Source of the DNA: Streptomyces sp. CA-278952
Lineage (GTDB): Bacteria; Actinomycetota; Actinomycetes; Streptomycetales; Streptomycetaceae
Reading direction: 5' to 3'
Assembly: GCF_028747205.1 (NCBI RefSeq)
Contig: NZ_CP112880.1
Coordinates: 4,836,001-4,900,000, forward strand
DNA length: 64,000 nt
Below are positions 44,508 through 54,600 of this stretch, one piece after another; the stretch's first letter is position 1, and the number at the start of each line of letters is the position of its first letter. The notes under the pieces were generated by a model that worked only from the letters and a program-made list of their open reading frames with translations, searched no databases and was not told the DNA's origin. The position numbers and the translations under genes were made by a program.

Positions 44508-46286
44508 CTAGGAGGGGCTGTCGTGCCGGTCGGCCGCCCCGGTGGTCCTGGGGGCGGCGGCGGTCTCGGTGATGACCGGGAACCGGCGCGGGGCGAGGGT
44601 GATCAGGGCGAGGAGGGCCAGGGCCGCGGCTCCGGCGGCCCCGATGTAGACGTGGTCCACCGCGGCGTCGACCGCCCGGCGCAGGTAGTCCGTCGCCGCC
44701 GCGGAGAGGGTGCCCGGGTCCTCCAGGGCGCGGGCGACGGCGTCCAGGTCGTCGGGGAGGCCGGCCACCGGGGCGTCGAGGAGGCGGGCGGCCAGGACGC
44801 CGTTGGCGACGGCACCGAAGACCGCCGCGCCGATGCTCTGGCCGACCTGGCGGCAGAAGAGGACGGACGCCGTCGTCGTACCGCGCTCCGCCCAGCCGAC
44901 CGTCGACTGGACGCCCACGATCAGGGGGAGTTGGAACAGGCCGAGGGCCGCGCCGAGCAGGAGCATGAGCAGGGCCGGGTGCCAGGGCTCGCCGGGGTAG
45001 GGGAGCAGGGGGAAGGCCAGCAGGATCAGCAGGGCGGCGCCGATGCCGATGATCGCGGTGAGCCGGAAGCCGATGCGGTTGTAGACCCGGTCGGACAGGG
45101 CCGCCGAGACGGGCCAGCTCAGCGTCATCACGGAGAGCACGAAACCGGCCGCTATCGGGCCCAGGCCCAGCACCGACTGGGCGTACGTGGGCAGGAAGAC
45201 GGTCGGCGCGACCATCAGCAGGCCCAACGCGCCGAGCGCCAGGTTGACCGAGGCGATGGTGCGCCGACGCCACACCCAGCCCGGGATGATCGGCTCCGCC
45301 GCCCGCCGTTCGATGACGACGGTGAGCAGCGCCAGCACCGCGCTCGCCCCGAACAGGCCGAGCGAGGGCGCCGAGAGCCAGGGCCAGGCGACACCGCCCT
45401 GTACGAGCGCGGTGAGCAGCAGGGCGCCGGTCGCGAAGACGGCGAGCGCGCCCGCCCAGTCGACGCGGGGCCGGACGGCGGGGCGGGGGCGTGCGGGTTC
45501 GTGGAGGTGACGGGCGATCAGCCAGAGCGCGACCACCCCGACCGGGAGGTTGATCAGGAAGATCCAGCGCCAGTCGGCGTACCCGGCGAGCAGCCCCCCG
45601 ACCACCGGCCCGGCGACCGCGGAGGTGGCCCACACCGTCGACAGCTTCGCCTGGATGCGCGGGCGCTCCTTCAGTGGGTAGAGGTCGGCCGCGATGGTCT
45701 GGACCGTGCCCTGGAGCGCGCCGCCGCCCAGACCCTGGACGATGCGGAACGCGATGAGCGCGCCCATGTTCCAGGCGGCCGCGCAGAGGATCGAGCCGAT
45801 CAGGAACAGGATGATCCCTGCTATCAGGACCGGCTTGCGGCCGAAAGTGTCGGAGAGCTTCCCGTACAGGGGGAGCGTGACGGTGACGGCCAGCAGATAG
45901 CCGGAGAAGAGCCAGGAGAAGACGGTGAACCCGCCGAGGTCGCCGACGATCTGGGGGACGGCGGTGGACACGATGGTGCCGTCGATGGCCGCCAGCGCCA
46001 TGCCGAGCATGAGCGCCGCCACGACGGGGCGGCGGCCCCGGGGGGTGGTGAGGGCGGGCGGCGCGTTCGTGCCGTCCCCGCCCGCGCCGGGGCCCGTACC
46101 CGTACTCGCACCCGTGCCGGGGCCCGTACTCGTACTCGCACCCGTGCCGGGGCCGGCTGTGGCGCTCGCGCCCGGGCCGGTTTCGCCCGTGCTGGTTCCG
46201 TCCGTGCCGGTTCCGTCCGGGCCGGGGGCGGAGCCCGCCGCTGTGTCGTCCGCGCCCACGTCGCTCTTGTCGTCCGCGCCGCTCAC
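44508..46286 (-). CDS. MFS drug exporter (DHA2/EmrB-QacA type)
   Basis: A 592-residue transporter with about 14 membrane segments. DHA2 signatures: 'GMALAAIDGTIVSTAVPQI', motif A-like 'GKLSDTFGRKPVLIAGIILF', and motif C-like 'VAGPVVGGLLAGYADWRWIF'. A low-complexity Gly/Thr/Pro/Ser region fills the first 75 residues. I prefer GTG 46286 (AAGGAA 5 nt upstream) over ATG 46307. Such pumps export antibiotics or dyes using the proton gradient. No regulator lies next to it. The substrate is unknown. Confidence 0.9.
   Translation of the reverse strand: MSGADDKSDVGADDTAAGSAPGPDGTGTDGTSTGETGPGASATAGPGTGASTSTGPGTGASTGTGPGAGGDGTNAPPALTTPRGRRPVVAALMLGMALAAIDGTIVSTAVPQIVGDLGGFTVFSWLFSGYLLAVTVTLPLYGKLSDTFGRKPVLIAGIILFLIGSILCAAAWNMGALIAFRIVQGLGGGALQGTVQTIAADLYPLKERPRIQAKLSTVWATSAVAGPVVGGLLAGYADWRWIFLINLPVGVVALWLIARHLHEPARPRPAVRPRVDWAGALAVFATGALLLTALVQGGVAWPWLSAPSLGLFGASAVLALLTVVIERRAAEPIIPGWVWRRRTIASVNLALGALGLLMVAPTVFLPTYAQSVLGLGPIAAGFVLSVMTLSWPVSAALSDRVYNRIGFRLTAIIGIGAALLILLAFPLLPYPGEPWHPALLMLLLGAALGLFQLPLIVGVQSTVGWAERGTTTASVLFCRQVGQSIGAAVFGAVANGVLAARLLDAPVAGLPDDLDAVARALEDPGTLSAAATDYLRRAVDAAVDHVYIGAAGAAALALLALITLAPRRFPVITETAAAPRTTGAADRHDSPS
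46091..46150. repeat. Two 30-bp tandem repeats in the exporter's N-terminal coding region
   Basis: Units 46091-46120 and 46121-46150 differ at one base and encode a 10-residue Gly/Thr/Ser/Pro period ('TGPGTGAST' type) before the first membrane segment. The unit length keeps the frame, so copy number could vary without loss of function. Confidence 0.8.
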
Positions 46287-46749
46287 CGGGTTTCCTTCCC
46301 TATGCACGCATCTCCCGGGGGCACTGTCTCATCCGGGAGCGCCGTACGGGGTGGGACGAGGAGAACGGTCGCGGGTTCGGCGGGGGAAAGGGACAGCGTG
46401 GGCAAGGGCGCACCGGCGGAGGCCTCCGCTCCGGTTGGGTGGCCGCCCCGCCCGTGGTCCCGCCGGGGCGAACGGTGCCCCTGACCTCGCCTCCACCTGG
46501 GGGGCGAGTCCCCTAGGGGGCGCCCCCTCCTAGTGGCCAGGGCCTGTTCCTCCCGGCGGAGGACGTGGCGGCGGGGGGCGTCTCCTTAACCTGTTCTTAC
46601 GTCGCTGCTACGGCCCGCCGCAGGGGGGCAGGTGGGGAAAACCCCACCTGAAGACTGCGCTGGGCACCATCGCGCCGGACACCGTCCAGAACTCAGACTC
46701 GGACCGTACCCAATGACGTCCAGTCATCGACCGACATAGGAGAAATACC
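46287..46749. other. Divergent intergenic region between MFS exporter and ABC transporter
   Basis: No supported gene. The main structure is the perfect inverted repeat at 46629-46650 (listed separately). Short A/T-rich bits occur at about 46588-46600 ('ttaacctgttctta'). The ABC ribosome site AGGAG is at about 46738-46742. Confidence 0.5.
46629..46650. promoter_or_regulatory. Perfect 9-bp inverted repeat upstream of the ABC transporter
   Basis: CAGGTGGGG (46629-46637), AAAA, CCCCACCTG (46642-46650), 100 bp before the ABC start. It may be an operator or the end of an upstream transcript; the short loop and A-rich spacer allow either. Confidence 0.6.
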
Positions 46750-47538
46750 GTGACAACGGCTGTGACCATTCCCAGGCACGGGGGCACTGGAGGGCGTACG
46801 GCCGTCGCGGCGCGAGCGCGGCAGGTCGTGAAGGCGTACGGGACCGGGGAGACCCGGGTCGTCGCGCTCGACCATGTCGACGTGGACATCGCTCGCGGGC
46901 AGTTCACGGCGATCATGGGCCCGTCCGGCTCCGGCAAGTCGACCCTGATGCACTGCCTGGCCGGGCTCGACACGGTGACGTCGGGCGAGATCTTCCTCGA
47001 CGAGACCGAGATCACCAAGCTCAAGGACAAGAAGCTCACCCAGCTCCGGCGCGACCGGATCGGCTTCATCTTCCAGGCGTTCAACCTGCTCCCGACGCTC
47101 AACGCGATCGAGAACATCACCCTGCCGATGGACATCGCGGGCCGTAAGCCCGACGCCGCCTGGCTCCAGCAGGTCGTGGACACGGTCGGGCTCTCCGAGC
47201 GCCTCAAGCACCGCCCCACCCAGCTCTCGGGCGGTCAGCAGCAGCGTGTCGCCGTCGCCAGGGCGCTGGCCGCCCGGCCGGAGATCATCTTCGGTGACGA
47301 GCCCACCGGAAATCTGGACTCCCGTGCCGGGGCCGAAGTCCTGTCCTTCCTCCGCAAGTCGGTCGACGAGCTGGGCCAGACCATCGTCATGGTCACCCAC
47401 GACCCCGTCGCCGCCTCCTACGCGGACCGGGTGCTGTATCTCGCCGACGGTTCCATCGTCGACGAGATGTACAACCCGACCGCGGACCAGGTCCTCGACC
47501 GCATGAAGCACTTCGACGCACGTGGGCGGACGTCATGA
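46750..47538 (+). CDS. ABC transporter ATPase (MacB/LolD type)
   Basis: A 262-residue ATPase. Walker A 'GPSGSGKSTL', Q-loop 'FQAFNLLPTLNA', signature 'LSGGQQQRVAVARAL', Walker B 'IIFGDEPTGNLD' and H-loop 'MVTHDPVAASYADR' are intact; 'EPTGNLDS' is the mark of the MacB/FtsE/LolD subgroup. GTG 46750 follows AGGAG. It overlaps the permease by ATGA. With the permease it forms a mechanotransmission-type transporter or antimicrobial-peptide pump rather than an importer. Confidence 0.95.
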   Translation: MTTAVTIPRHGGTGGRTAVAARARQVVKAYGTGETRVVALDHVDVDIARGQFTAIMGPSGSGKSTLMHCLAGLDTVTSGEIFLDETEITKLKDKKLTQLRRDRIGFIFQAFNLLPTLNAIENITLPMDIAGRKPDAAWLQQVVDTVGLSERLKHRPTQLSGGQQQRVAVARALAARPEIIFGDEPTGNLDSRAGAEVLSFLRKSVDELGQTIVMVTHDPVAASYADRVLYLADGSIVDEMYNPTADQVLDRMKHFDARGRTS

Positions 47539-50120
47539 CTGTCTGGAAGACCTCGGTGCGCAACTTCCTCGCGCACAAGGGCCGGATGGCCCTCTCCGCC
47601 GTGGCGGTGCTGCTGTCCGTGGCGTTCGTCTGCGGCACGCTCGTCTTCACCGACACGATGAACACCACCTTCGACAAGCTCTTCGCGGTGACCTCGCCCG
47701 ACGTCACCGTCAGCCCGAAGGCGGCCGGCGAGAACGACGAGCAGCCCGACAACGGCAAGCCCGCCTCGCTGCCCGCCTCCGTCGTCCAGGAGGTCGCGAA
47801 GGCAGACGGCGTGAAGAAGGCGGAGGGTGCCCTCTTCTCCATGGCGGTCACCGTCGTCGACAGCGAGAACAAGAACATGGGCTCCGATACCGGAGCCCCC
47901 ACCATGGCGGGCAACTGGACCGAGAACGACCTGCGTTCGATGGAGATCACCTCCGGACACGCACCCCGCGGTCCCACCGAGGTGATGGTCGACGCCGACA
48001 CCGCGAAGAAGCACAAGCTGAAGATCGGTGACGAGCTGCGCATCATCGCCGCCACCGGTGACATGAAGGCGAAGATCGGCGGCATCGCGTCCTTCACCGT
48101 CACCAACCCGGGTGCGGCCGTCGTCTACCTCGACACCGCCACCGCCCAGAAGCAGCTGCTCGGCGCCCCCGACGTCTTCACCCAGATCCTGGTGAGCGCG
48201 GAGAGCGGCGTCAGCGACACCCAGCTGAAGAAGAACATCGCCACCGCCCTCGACGGCTCGGCCGCGTACAAGCTCCAGACCCAGCAGGAGGCCACGGAGG
48301 CCAACAAGGACTCCATGGGCTCCTTCCTGGACGTCATGAAGTACGCGATGCTCGGCTTCGCCGGAATCGCCTTCCTCGTCGGCATCTTCCTCATCGTCAA
48401 CACCTTCTCGATGCTCGTCGCCCAGCGGACCCGTGAGATCGGTCTGATGCGGGCCATCGGCTCCAGCCGCAAGCAGGTCAACCGCTCCGTGCTGGTGGAG
48501 GCGGTCCTCCTCGGCATCGTCGGCTCCGTGCTCGGCGTCGCGGCCGGCGTCGGTCTCGCCATCGGGCTGATGAAGGCGATGGGGGCCGTGGGCATGGAGC
48601 TGTCCACCGGCGACCTCACCGTCGCCTGGACGACCCCCGCGATCGGCCTCGTGCTCGGCGTCGTCGTCACCGTCCTCGCCGCGTACATCCCTGCCCGCCG
48701 GGCCGGCAAGGTCTCGCCGATGGCCGCGCTGCGCGACGCCGGGACCCCCGCCGACGGCAGGTCCGGCTGGATCAGGGCCGGTATCGGCCTGTTCCTGACG
48801 GCGGCCGGCGCTGCGGCCCTGTGGGCCACGACCCAGGCGGACAAGGCCACCGAAGGCTCGGTGTTCCTCGCCCTCGGCGTGCTGCTGACCCTGATCGGCT
48901 TCATCGTGATCGGCCCGCTCCTGGCCGGTGTGGTGGTGCGCGCCCTGAGCGTCGTCGTCCTGCGGCTCTTCGGCCCGGTCGGCCGACTGGCCGAGCGCAA
49001 CGCCCTGCGCAACCCCCGGCGTACGGGAGCGACCGGAGCCGCCCTGATGATCGGGCTCGCCCTGGTGGCCTGCCTGTCCGTCGTCGGGTCCTCCATGGTC
49101 GCCTCGGCCACCGAGGAGCTCGACAAGTCGGTCGGAGCGGACTTCATCGTCCAGGACAGCAGCACCGGCCGCCCGATCGTGCCCCAGGCCGCCGACGCCG
49201 TGCGCGCCGTCCCCGGCCTGGAGCACATGACCGACTACACCTACATCAAGGCGAAGATCACCGCCCCCAACGGAAAGACGGAGGACGAGGGGGTCACCGC
49301 CGCCGACCCGACGTACCAGCAGGACGTCCGGCGCACCGCGATCTCCGGCGACCTCTCGAAGGCGTACGGCAAGAACGCCATGTCCGTCGGCGAGGACTAC
49401 GCCGCGAAGCACGGGGTCAAGGTCGGCGACACCCTCACCGTCGCGTTCAAGGCGGGGGAGACGGCGAAGCTCAAGGTCGCGGCCATCACCTCCGACGACA
49501 GCAACATCGACCGTGGCGCGATGTACACCAACCTCACGACGGCGATGTCCTACGTCCCGGCCGAAAGCATGCCGCAGAACGTGGCCATGTTCGGCCAGGC
49601 GGAGGAGGGCAAGGAGAAGGAGGCGTACGCGGCCCTGAAGAGCGCGATGGCCGAGTACCCCGTCTACAAGGTGCAGAACCAGGCCGACTTCAAGGAAGAC
49701 CTGAAGGACCAGATCGGCCAGTTGCTGAACATCGTCTACGGCCTGCTCGCCCTGGCGATCATCGTCGCGGTGCTCGGTGTGGTGAACACCCTCGCCCTGT
49801 CCGTGGTCGAACGGACCCGCGAGATCGGCCTGATGCGCGCCATCGGGCTCTCCCGCCGCCAGCTGCGCCGCATGATCCGGCTGGAGTCCGTGGTCATCGC
49901 CCTCTTCGGGGCGCTGCTCGGACTCGGACTCGGGATGGGCTGGGGCACCGCGGCCCAGAAACTGCTGGCGCTGGAGGGACTGGAGGTCCTGGAAATCCCG
50001 TGGCCGACGATCCTCACGGTCTTCGCCTGCTCCGCCCTCGTCGGACTGTTCGCCGCTCTCGTCCCGGCCTTCCGGGCGGGCCGGATGAACGTCCTGAACG
50101 CCATCGCGGCGGACGGATGA
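47535..50120 (+). CDS. FtsX/MacB-type ABC permease with two FtsX domains
   Basis: An 861-residue membrane protein. One membrane segment near the N-terminus is followed by a large extracytoplasmic domain, then a first FtsX unit ('LVAQRTREIGLMRAIGSSRK'), then a second extracytoplasmic domain and second FtsX unit ('VERTREIGLMRAIGLSRRQL'). The cytoplasmic 'REIGLMRAIG' loop occurs twice and contacts the ATPase. This duplicated architecture is common in actinobacteria. Coupled to the ATPase. Roles in peptide or lipid export are possible; no cargo is indicated. Confidence 0.94.
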   Translation: MTVWKTSVRNFLAHKGRMALSAVAVLLSVAFVCGTLVFTDTMNTTFDKLFAVTSPDVTVSPKAAGENDEQPDNGKPASLPASVVQEVAKADGVKKAEGALFSMAVTVVDSENKNMGSDTGAPTMAGNWTENDLRSMEITSGHAPRGPTEVMVDADTAKKHKLKIGDELRIIAATGDMKAKIGGIASFTVTNPGAAVVYLDTATAQKQLLGAPDVFTQILVSAESGVSDTQLKKNIATALDGSAAYKLQTQQEATEANKDSMGSFLDVMKYAMLGFAGIAFLVGIFLIVNTFSMLVAQRTREIGLMRAIGSSRKQVNRSVLVEAVLLGIVGSVLGVAAGVGLAIGLMKAMGAVGMELSTGDLTVAWTTPAIGLVLGVVVTVLAAYIPARRAGKVSPMAALRDAGTPADGRSGWIRAGIGLFLTAAGAAALWATTQADKATEGSVFLALGVLLTLIGFIVIGPLLAGVVVRALSVVVLRLFGPVGRLAERNALRNPRRTGATGAALMIGLALVACLSVVGSSMVASATEELDKSVGADFIVQDSSTGRPIVPQAADAVRAVPGLEHMTDYTYIKAKITAPNGKTEDEGVTAADPTYQQDVRRTAISGDLSKAYGKNAMSVGEDYAAKHGVKVGDTLTVAFKAGETAKLKVAAITSDDSNIDRGAMYTNLTTAMSYVPAESMPQNVAMFGQAEEGKEKEAYAALKSAMAEYPVYKVQNQADFKEDLKDQIGQLLNIVYGLLALAIIVAVLGVVNTLALSVVERTREIGLMRAIGLSRRQLRRMIRLESVVIALFGALLGLGLGMGWGTAAQKLLALEGLEVLEIPWPTILTVFACSALVGLFAALVPAFRAGRMNVLNAIAADG

Positions 50121-50176
50121 GCCGGCGTCCTCCCGACCACGGTGACCCTCCGGGTGTCACCGTAGGATGACCCGCA

Positions 50177-50210
50177 GGCCCCGGGACGTTCCTCCAAACG
50201 TCCCGGGGCC
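50177..50210. terminator. Perfect 14-bp hairpin after the ABC operon
   Basis: GGCCCCGGGACGTT (50177-50190), loop CCTCCA, AACGTCCCGGGGCC (50197-50210), about 57 bp past the permease stop. It may also end transcription from the convergent regulator at 50335. Short CGGGCCTT/CGGGCCTA repeats follow at about 50285-50330. Confidence 0.85.
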
Positions 50211-50334
50211 GAGCGCGTTCCCCACACCCCGCTTCCCGCGCGCGTCCCCGCACCGCGTTCGTCTTCCGCCCCGCGTTTCCCACCCCGCCGAGGCCTGCGG
50301 GCCTTCGGGCCTTCGGGCCTACGGGCCTACGGCC

Positions 50335-50994
50335 TCAGATCCAACCGCGTTCCCGGGCCAGCAGCGCGGCCTGTGCCCGGCTGGCCGCGCCGAGCGTCTG
50401 CATCAGATCGGCGACGTGTCGCCGATAGGTCCGCACCGACACTCCCAGCTCCCGCGCGCCCGCCTCGTCCTTGCCCACCGTGCACATCGACACCAGCACC
50501 CGCCGCTCGATGCCGGAAGGGCGAGGGGCGGCGTCGCCCTCGCCGCTCTCCGTGCCGCCGCCCGCCCGGGACAGCTCGTCGGCCTGGTCCCAGATCCGCT
50601 CGCACAGGGAGACGATGCTGGAGACCAAGCCGCTGCGGTGGGCCAGGAGCGCGCCACCCGTGATGTCGGGAGGGGGCGTACGGGCCCCCTGCTCCGCGCG
50701 TAGACCGGCAATGACGTGCCGCGACCGGGTGACGCGCTGGAGCTCCTGATGGAGCGTGTGCAGCCGGATGTCCACCAGTCGGGCCAGGGCCACCTCGGGA
50801 TCCGTCGGGAAGATCCGCCGTTCGGCGTCCTCGGCGCGCAGCAGCCCCAGCTCCTGGAGCCGGGCGATCCGGGCGCGCGCCTCCCGGGGGCGGGAGTGCG
50901 ACAGGAGGTGGAGCTCGTCGGCGCGGGTGCCGGGGTTGCGCAGGAAGTGCCGGTAGATCTCTTCCTCGGCCTCCGGGACCCCGAAGACAGACAT
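50335..50994 (-). CDS. LuxR-like regulator with a TrmB-type N-terminal domain
   Basis: A 219-residue protein from ATG 50994. The first 70 residues resemble a TrmB-like winged helix ('AEEEIYRHFLRNPGTRADEL', 'RIARLQELGLLRAEDAE'). A helical middle follows, then a C-terminal LuxR-type helix-turn-helix ('ELGVSVRTYRRHVADLMQTL', 'AASRAQAALLARERGWI'). Streptomyces has many of these, with unknown ligands. It converges on the ABC operon and is divergent from mfd. Confidence 0.85.
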   Translation of the reverse strand: MSVFGVPEAEEEIYRHFLRNPGTRADELHLLSHSRPREARARIARLQELGLLRAEDAERRIFPTDPEVALARLVDIRLHTLHQELQRVTRSRHVIAGLRAEQGARTPPPDITGGALLAHRSGLVSSIVSLCERIWDQADELSRAGGGTESGEGDAAPRPSGIERRVLVSMCTVGKDEAGARELGVSVRTYRRHVADLMQTLGAASRAQAALLARERGWI

Positions 50995-51318
50995 CTCGTT
51001 CTCGCCCACGTACGCCCCCGATGCCTGGTGCCGTGGAGGTGTACGCCGAGGGTGCTCCGCCCCGCGCCGCCCGTCCCGGCCGCTGCTCGCTCCGCCCGTG
51101 CCCCGTGCCGTTGACCGTGCCCCGTACCGCATGGGTGGCGCGCCGGTCGATGTACCCGTCCGCGTGTCCGTGCAATGGTCGGGCAAAGACTAGACGCTGG
51201 GAACACTCCTGTGAGGACCCCCGGCGTAACTGTGCGCGGGACGGAGATGAACGGTGCGCGACCGTCGACGAGCGGCGGTGCCGGCGCGACGGACGGCGGT
51301 GCCGGGCGCGGACCGGAC

Positions 51319-51431
51319 GGCCGGATTCGGGCACGCGGTGGCCGATCCGGACCAGGTGTGAACCGGGCCGGCCGGAATTGGACATGCGTTGGCCGATCCG
51401 GACCGGGTGTGAACCGGGCCGGCCGGGATCG
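51319..51431. repeat. 51-bp direct repeat, two full units and a partial third
   Basis: Units start at 51319, 51370 and 51421 with GGCCGGATTCGG / GGCCGGAATTGG / GGCCGGGATCGG, each full unit holding 'GGCCGATCCGGACC' and 'GGTGTGAACCGGGCC'. The units differ at about ten positions. The GTGTGAACC piece recurs at a fixed place. The region precedes mfd by 240 bp. Confidence 0.8.
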
Positions 51432-51551
51432 GGCGGGAAGGCGGGCGGCCGGGCCGGGGGTACGGGCGGCGGCACGGCGGACCGCAGGCTCACCGGTTGC
51501 GGGAGCGGCTGTCGTCGCCGGGTCGTACTCTGGAAGTCACCCCGGCCCCCG

Positions 51552-51577
51552 GGGGTGCCCGGCGGATCGGGCACCCC
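51552..51577. terminator. 10-bp hairpin in the mfd upstream region
   Basis: GGGGTGCCCG (51552-51561), loop GCGGAT, CGGGCACCCC (51568-51577), about 90 bp before the mfd ATG. It could be an upstream terminator or a leader structure of mfd mRNA. Confidence 0.55.
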
Positions 51578-51668
51578 TGACGTGTCGGGCCCTTCGCGTT
51601 GCCCCGGTAGCAGCCGGCTGCCGGTGAACCCTGAGCCGCACCTGATCTGAACCCCGGACGGAAACTTC

Positions 51669-54600
51669 ATGAGCCTGCACGGTCTGCTGGATGTCGTCGT
51701 TACGGACCCGGCGCTCGCCGAGGCGGTGAAGGCTGCCGGGGACGGGCACCGGGCCCACGTCGACCTGGTGGGCCCGCCCGGCGCGCGGCCGTTCGCCGTG
51801 GCCGCGCTGGCCCGGCAGACCGGCCGGACCGTGCTGGCCGTCACCGCGACGGGCCGGGAGGCCGAGGACCTGGCCGCCGCGCTCCGCACCCTGCTGCCGC
51901 CGGACACGATCGCCGAGTACCCGTCCTGGGAGACGCTGCCGCACGAGCGGCTCTCGCCCCGGTCGGACACCGTGGGCCGCCGCCTCGCCGTGCTGCGACG
52001 CCTGGCGCATCCCCGCGAGGACGACCCGGAGACGGGGCCGGTCTCCGTCGTCGTCGCCCCGATCCGCTCCGTGCTCCAGCCGCAGGTCAAGGGGCTCGGC
52101 GAGCTGGAGCCCGTGGCGCTGGCCGGCGGGCAGAGCGCGGATCTGGGGGAGGTCGTGGACGCGCTGGCGGCCGCCGCGTACTCCCGGGTCGAACTGGTCG
52201 AGAAGCGCGGCGAGTTCGCCGTGCGCGGCGGGATCCTGGACGTCTTCCCGCCGACCGAGGAGCACCCCCTTCGGGTGGAGTTCTGGGGCGACGAGGTCGA
52301 GGAGATCCGCTACTTCAAGATCGCCGACCAGCGGTCCCTGGAGGTCGCCGCGCACGGGCTGTGGGCCCCGCCCTGCCGCGAGCTGCTGCTGACCGACCAG
52401 GTGCGGGAGCGGGCGGCGGCCCTCGCCGAGCAGCACCCCGAGCTGGGCGAGCTGCTCGGCAAGATCGCCGAGGGCATCGCGGTCGAGGGCATGGAGTCCC
52501 TGGCCCCGGTCCTGGTCGACGACATGGAGCTGCTGCTCGACGTCCTGCCGCAGGACGCGATGGCGATCGTCTGCGACCCGGAGCGGGTCCGTACCAGGGC
52601 GGCCGACCTGGTCGCCACGAGCCAGGAGTTCCTCCAGGCGTCGTGGGCGGCGAGCGCGGGCGGCGGCGAGGCCCCCATCGACGTGGGCGCGGCCTCGCTG
52701 TGGGGCATCGCGGACGTCCGGGACCGGGCCCGCGAGCTGGACATGATGTGGTGGTCGATCTCGCCGTTCGCGGCCGACGCCGCCGACCACGACGACGACA
52801 CCCTCCAGCTCTCCATGCACGCCCCCGAGGCGTACCGGGGCGACACCGCCCGTGCGCTCGCCGACACCAAGGGCTGGCTGGCCGACGGCTGGCGCACGGT
52901 GTACGTCACGGAGGGCCAGGGCCTGGCCACCCGTACGGTCGAGGTGCTGGGCGGCGAGGGCATCGCGGCCCGCCTCGACGCGGACCTGACCGAGCTGACC
53001 CCGTCCCTGGTGCACGTCTCCTGCGGGGCCATCGAGCAGGGGTTCGTCGACCCGGCGCTGAAGCTCGCCGTGCTCACCGAGACGGACCTGACCGGCCAGC
53101 GCACCGCCACCAAGGACCTGGGCCGGATGCCGGCCCGCCGCCGGAAGACGGTCGACCCGCTGACGCTGGAGGTCGGCGACTACATCGTCCACGAGCAGCA
53201 CGGTGTGGGCCGGTACGTGGAGATGGTGCAGCGCACGGTCCAGGGCGCGACCCGCGAGTATCTGCTCGTCGAGTACGCCCCGGCCAAGCGCGGCCAGCCG
53301 GGCGACCGTCTCTACATCCCGACCGATCAGCTGGAGCAGGTCACGAAGTACGTCGGCGGCGAGGCCCCGACGCTGCACCGCCTCGGCGGCGCGGACTGGA
53401 CGAAGACGAAGCAGCGGGCGAAGAAGGCGGTCAAGGAGATCGCCGCCGACCTGATCAAGCTCTACTCCGCCCGGATGGCGGCCCCCGGCCACGCCTTCGG
53501 CGCGGACACCCCCTGGCAGCGCGAGCTGGAGGACGCCTTCCCGTACGCGGAGACGCCCGACCAGCTGTCCACGATCGCCGAGGTCAAGGAGGACATGGAG
53601 AAGACGGTCCCGATGGACCGGCTGATCTGCGGCGACGTCGGCTACGGCAAGACGGAGATCGCGGTCCGGGCGGCGTTCAAGGCGGTCCAGGACGGCAAGC
53701 AGGTGGCGGTCCTGGTCCCCACGACTCTCCTGGTCCAGCAGCACTTCGGCACGTTCACCGAGCGCTACTCCCAGTTCCCGGTCAATGTCCGCGCCCTGAG
53801 CCGCTTCCAGTCGGACACGGAGTCCAAGGCCACCCTCGAAGGCCTCAGGGACGGGGCCGTCGACCTGGTCATCGGCACCCACCGCCTCTTCTCCTCCGAG
53901 ACGAAGTTCAAGGACCTCGGCCTGGTCATCGTGGACGAGGAGCAGCGGTTCGGCGTCGAGCACAAGGAGCAGCTGAAGAAGCTCCGCGCCAACGTGGACG
54001 TGCTCACGATGTCCGCGACGCCCATCCCCCGTACGCTCGAAATGGCGGTCACCGGCATCCGCGAGATGTCCACGATCACCACCCCGCCGGAGGAGCGCCA
54101 CCCGGTCCTCACCTTCGTCGGCCCGTACGAGGAGAAGCAGATCGGCGCGGCGGTCCGCCGTGAACTGCTGCGCGAGGGCCAGGTCTTCTACATCCACAAC
54201 CGGGTCGAGTCCATCGACCGGGCCGCCGCCCGCCTCCGCGAGATCATCCCGGAGGCCAGGATCGCCACGGCCCACGGCCAGATGTCCGAAGCCTCCCTGG
54301 AACAGGTGGTGGTGGACTTCTGGGAGAAGAAGTTCGACGTCCTGGTCTCCACGACGATCGTCGAGTCCGGCATCGACATCTCCAACGCGAACACCCTGAT
54401 CGTGGAGCGCGGCGACAACTTCGGCCTCTCCCAACTGCACCAGCTGCGCGGCCGGGTGGGCCGGGGCCGCGACCGGGGCTACGCCTACTTCCTCTACCCG
54501 CCCGAGAAGCCCCTGACGGAGACGGCCCACGAACGCCTGGCCACCATCGCCCAGCACACCGAGATGGGCGCGGGGATGTACGTTGCGATGAAGGACCTGG

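Larger units (their letters stand above)
50995..51668. other. 674-bp intergenic region upstream of mfd
   Basis: No supported gene. It contains the 51-bp direct repeats (51319 onward) and a 10-bp hairpin at 51552-51577. Open frames exist on both strands, but the composition and repeats do not look coding. Confidence 0.55.

Noticed and set aside
44250..46484. A 744-codon plus-strand frame over the MFS gene
   Set aside because: Antisense shadow; the minus strand encodes a normal transporter.
51021..51650. A plus-strand ORF across the 51-bp repeats
   Set aside because: Arg/Pro/Gly-rich, no ribosome site, overlaps the divergent regulator's upstream region; the repeats explain the open frame.
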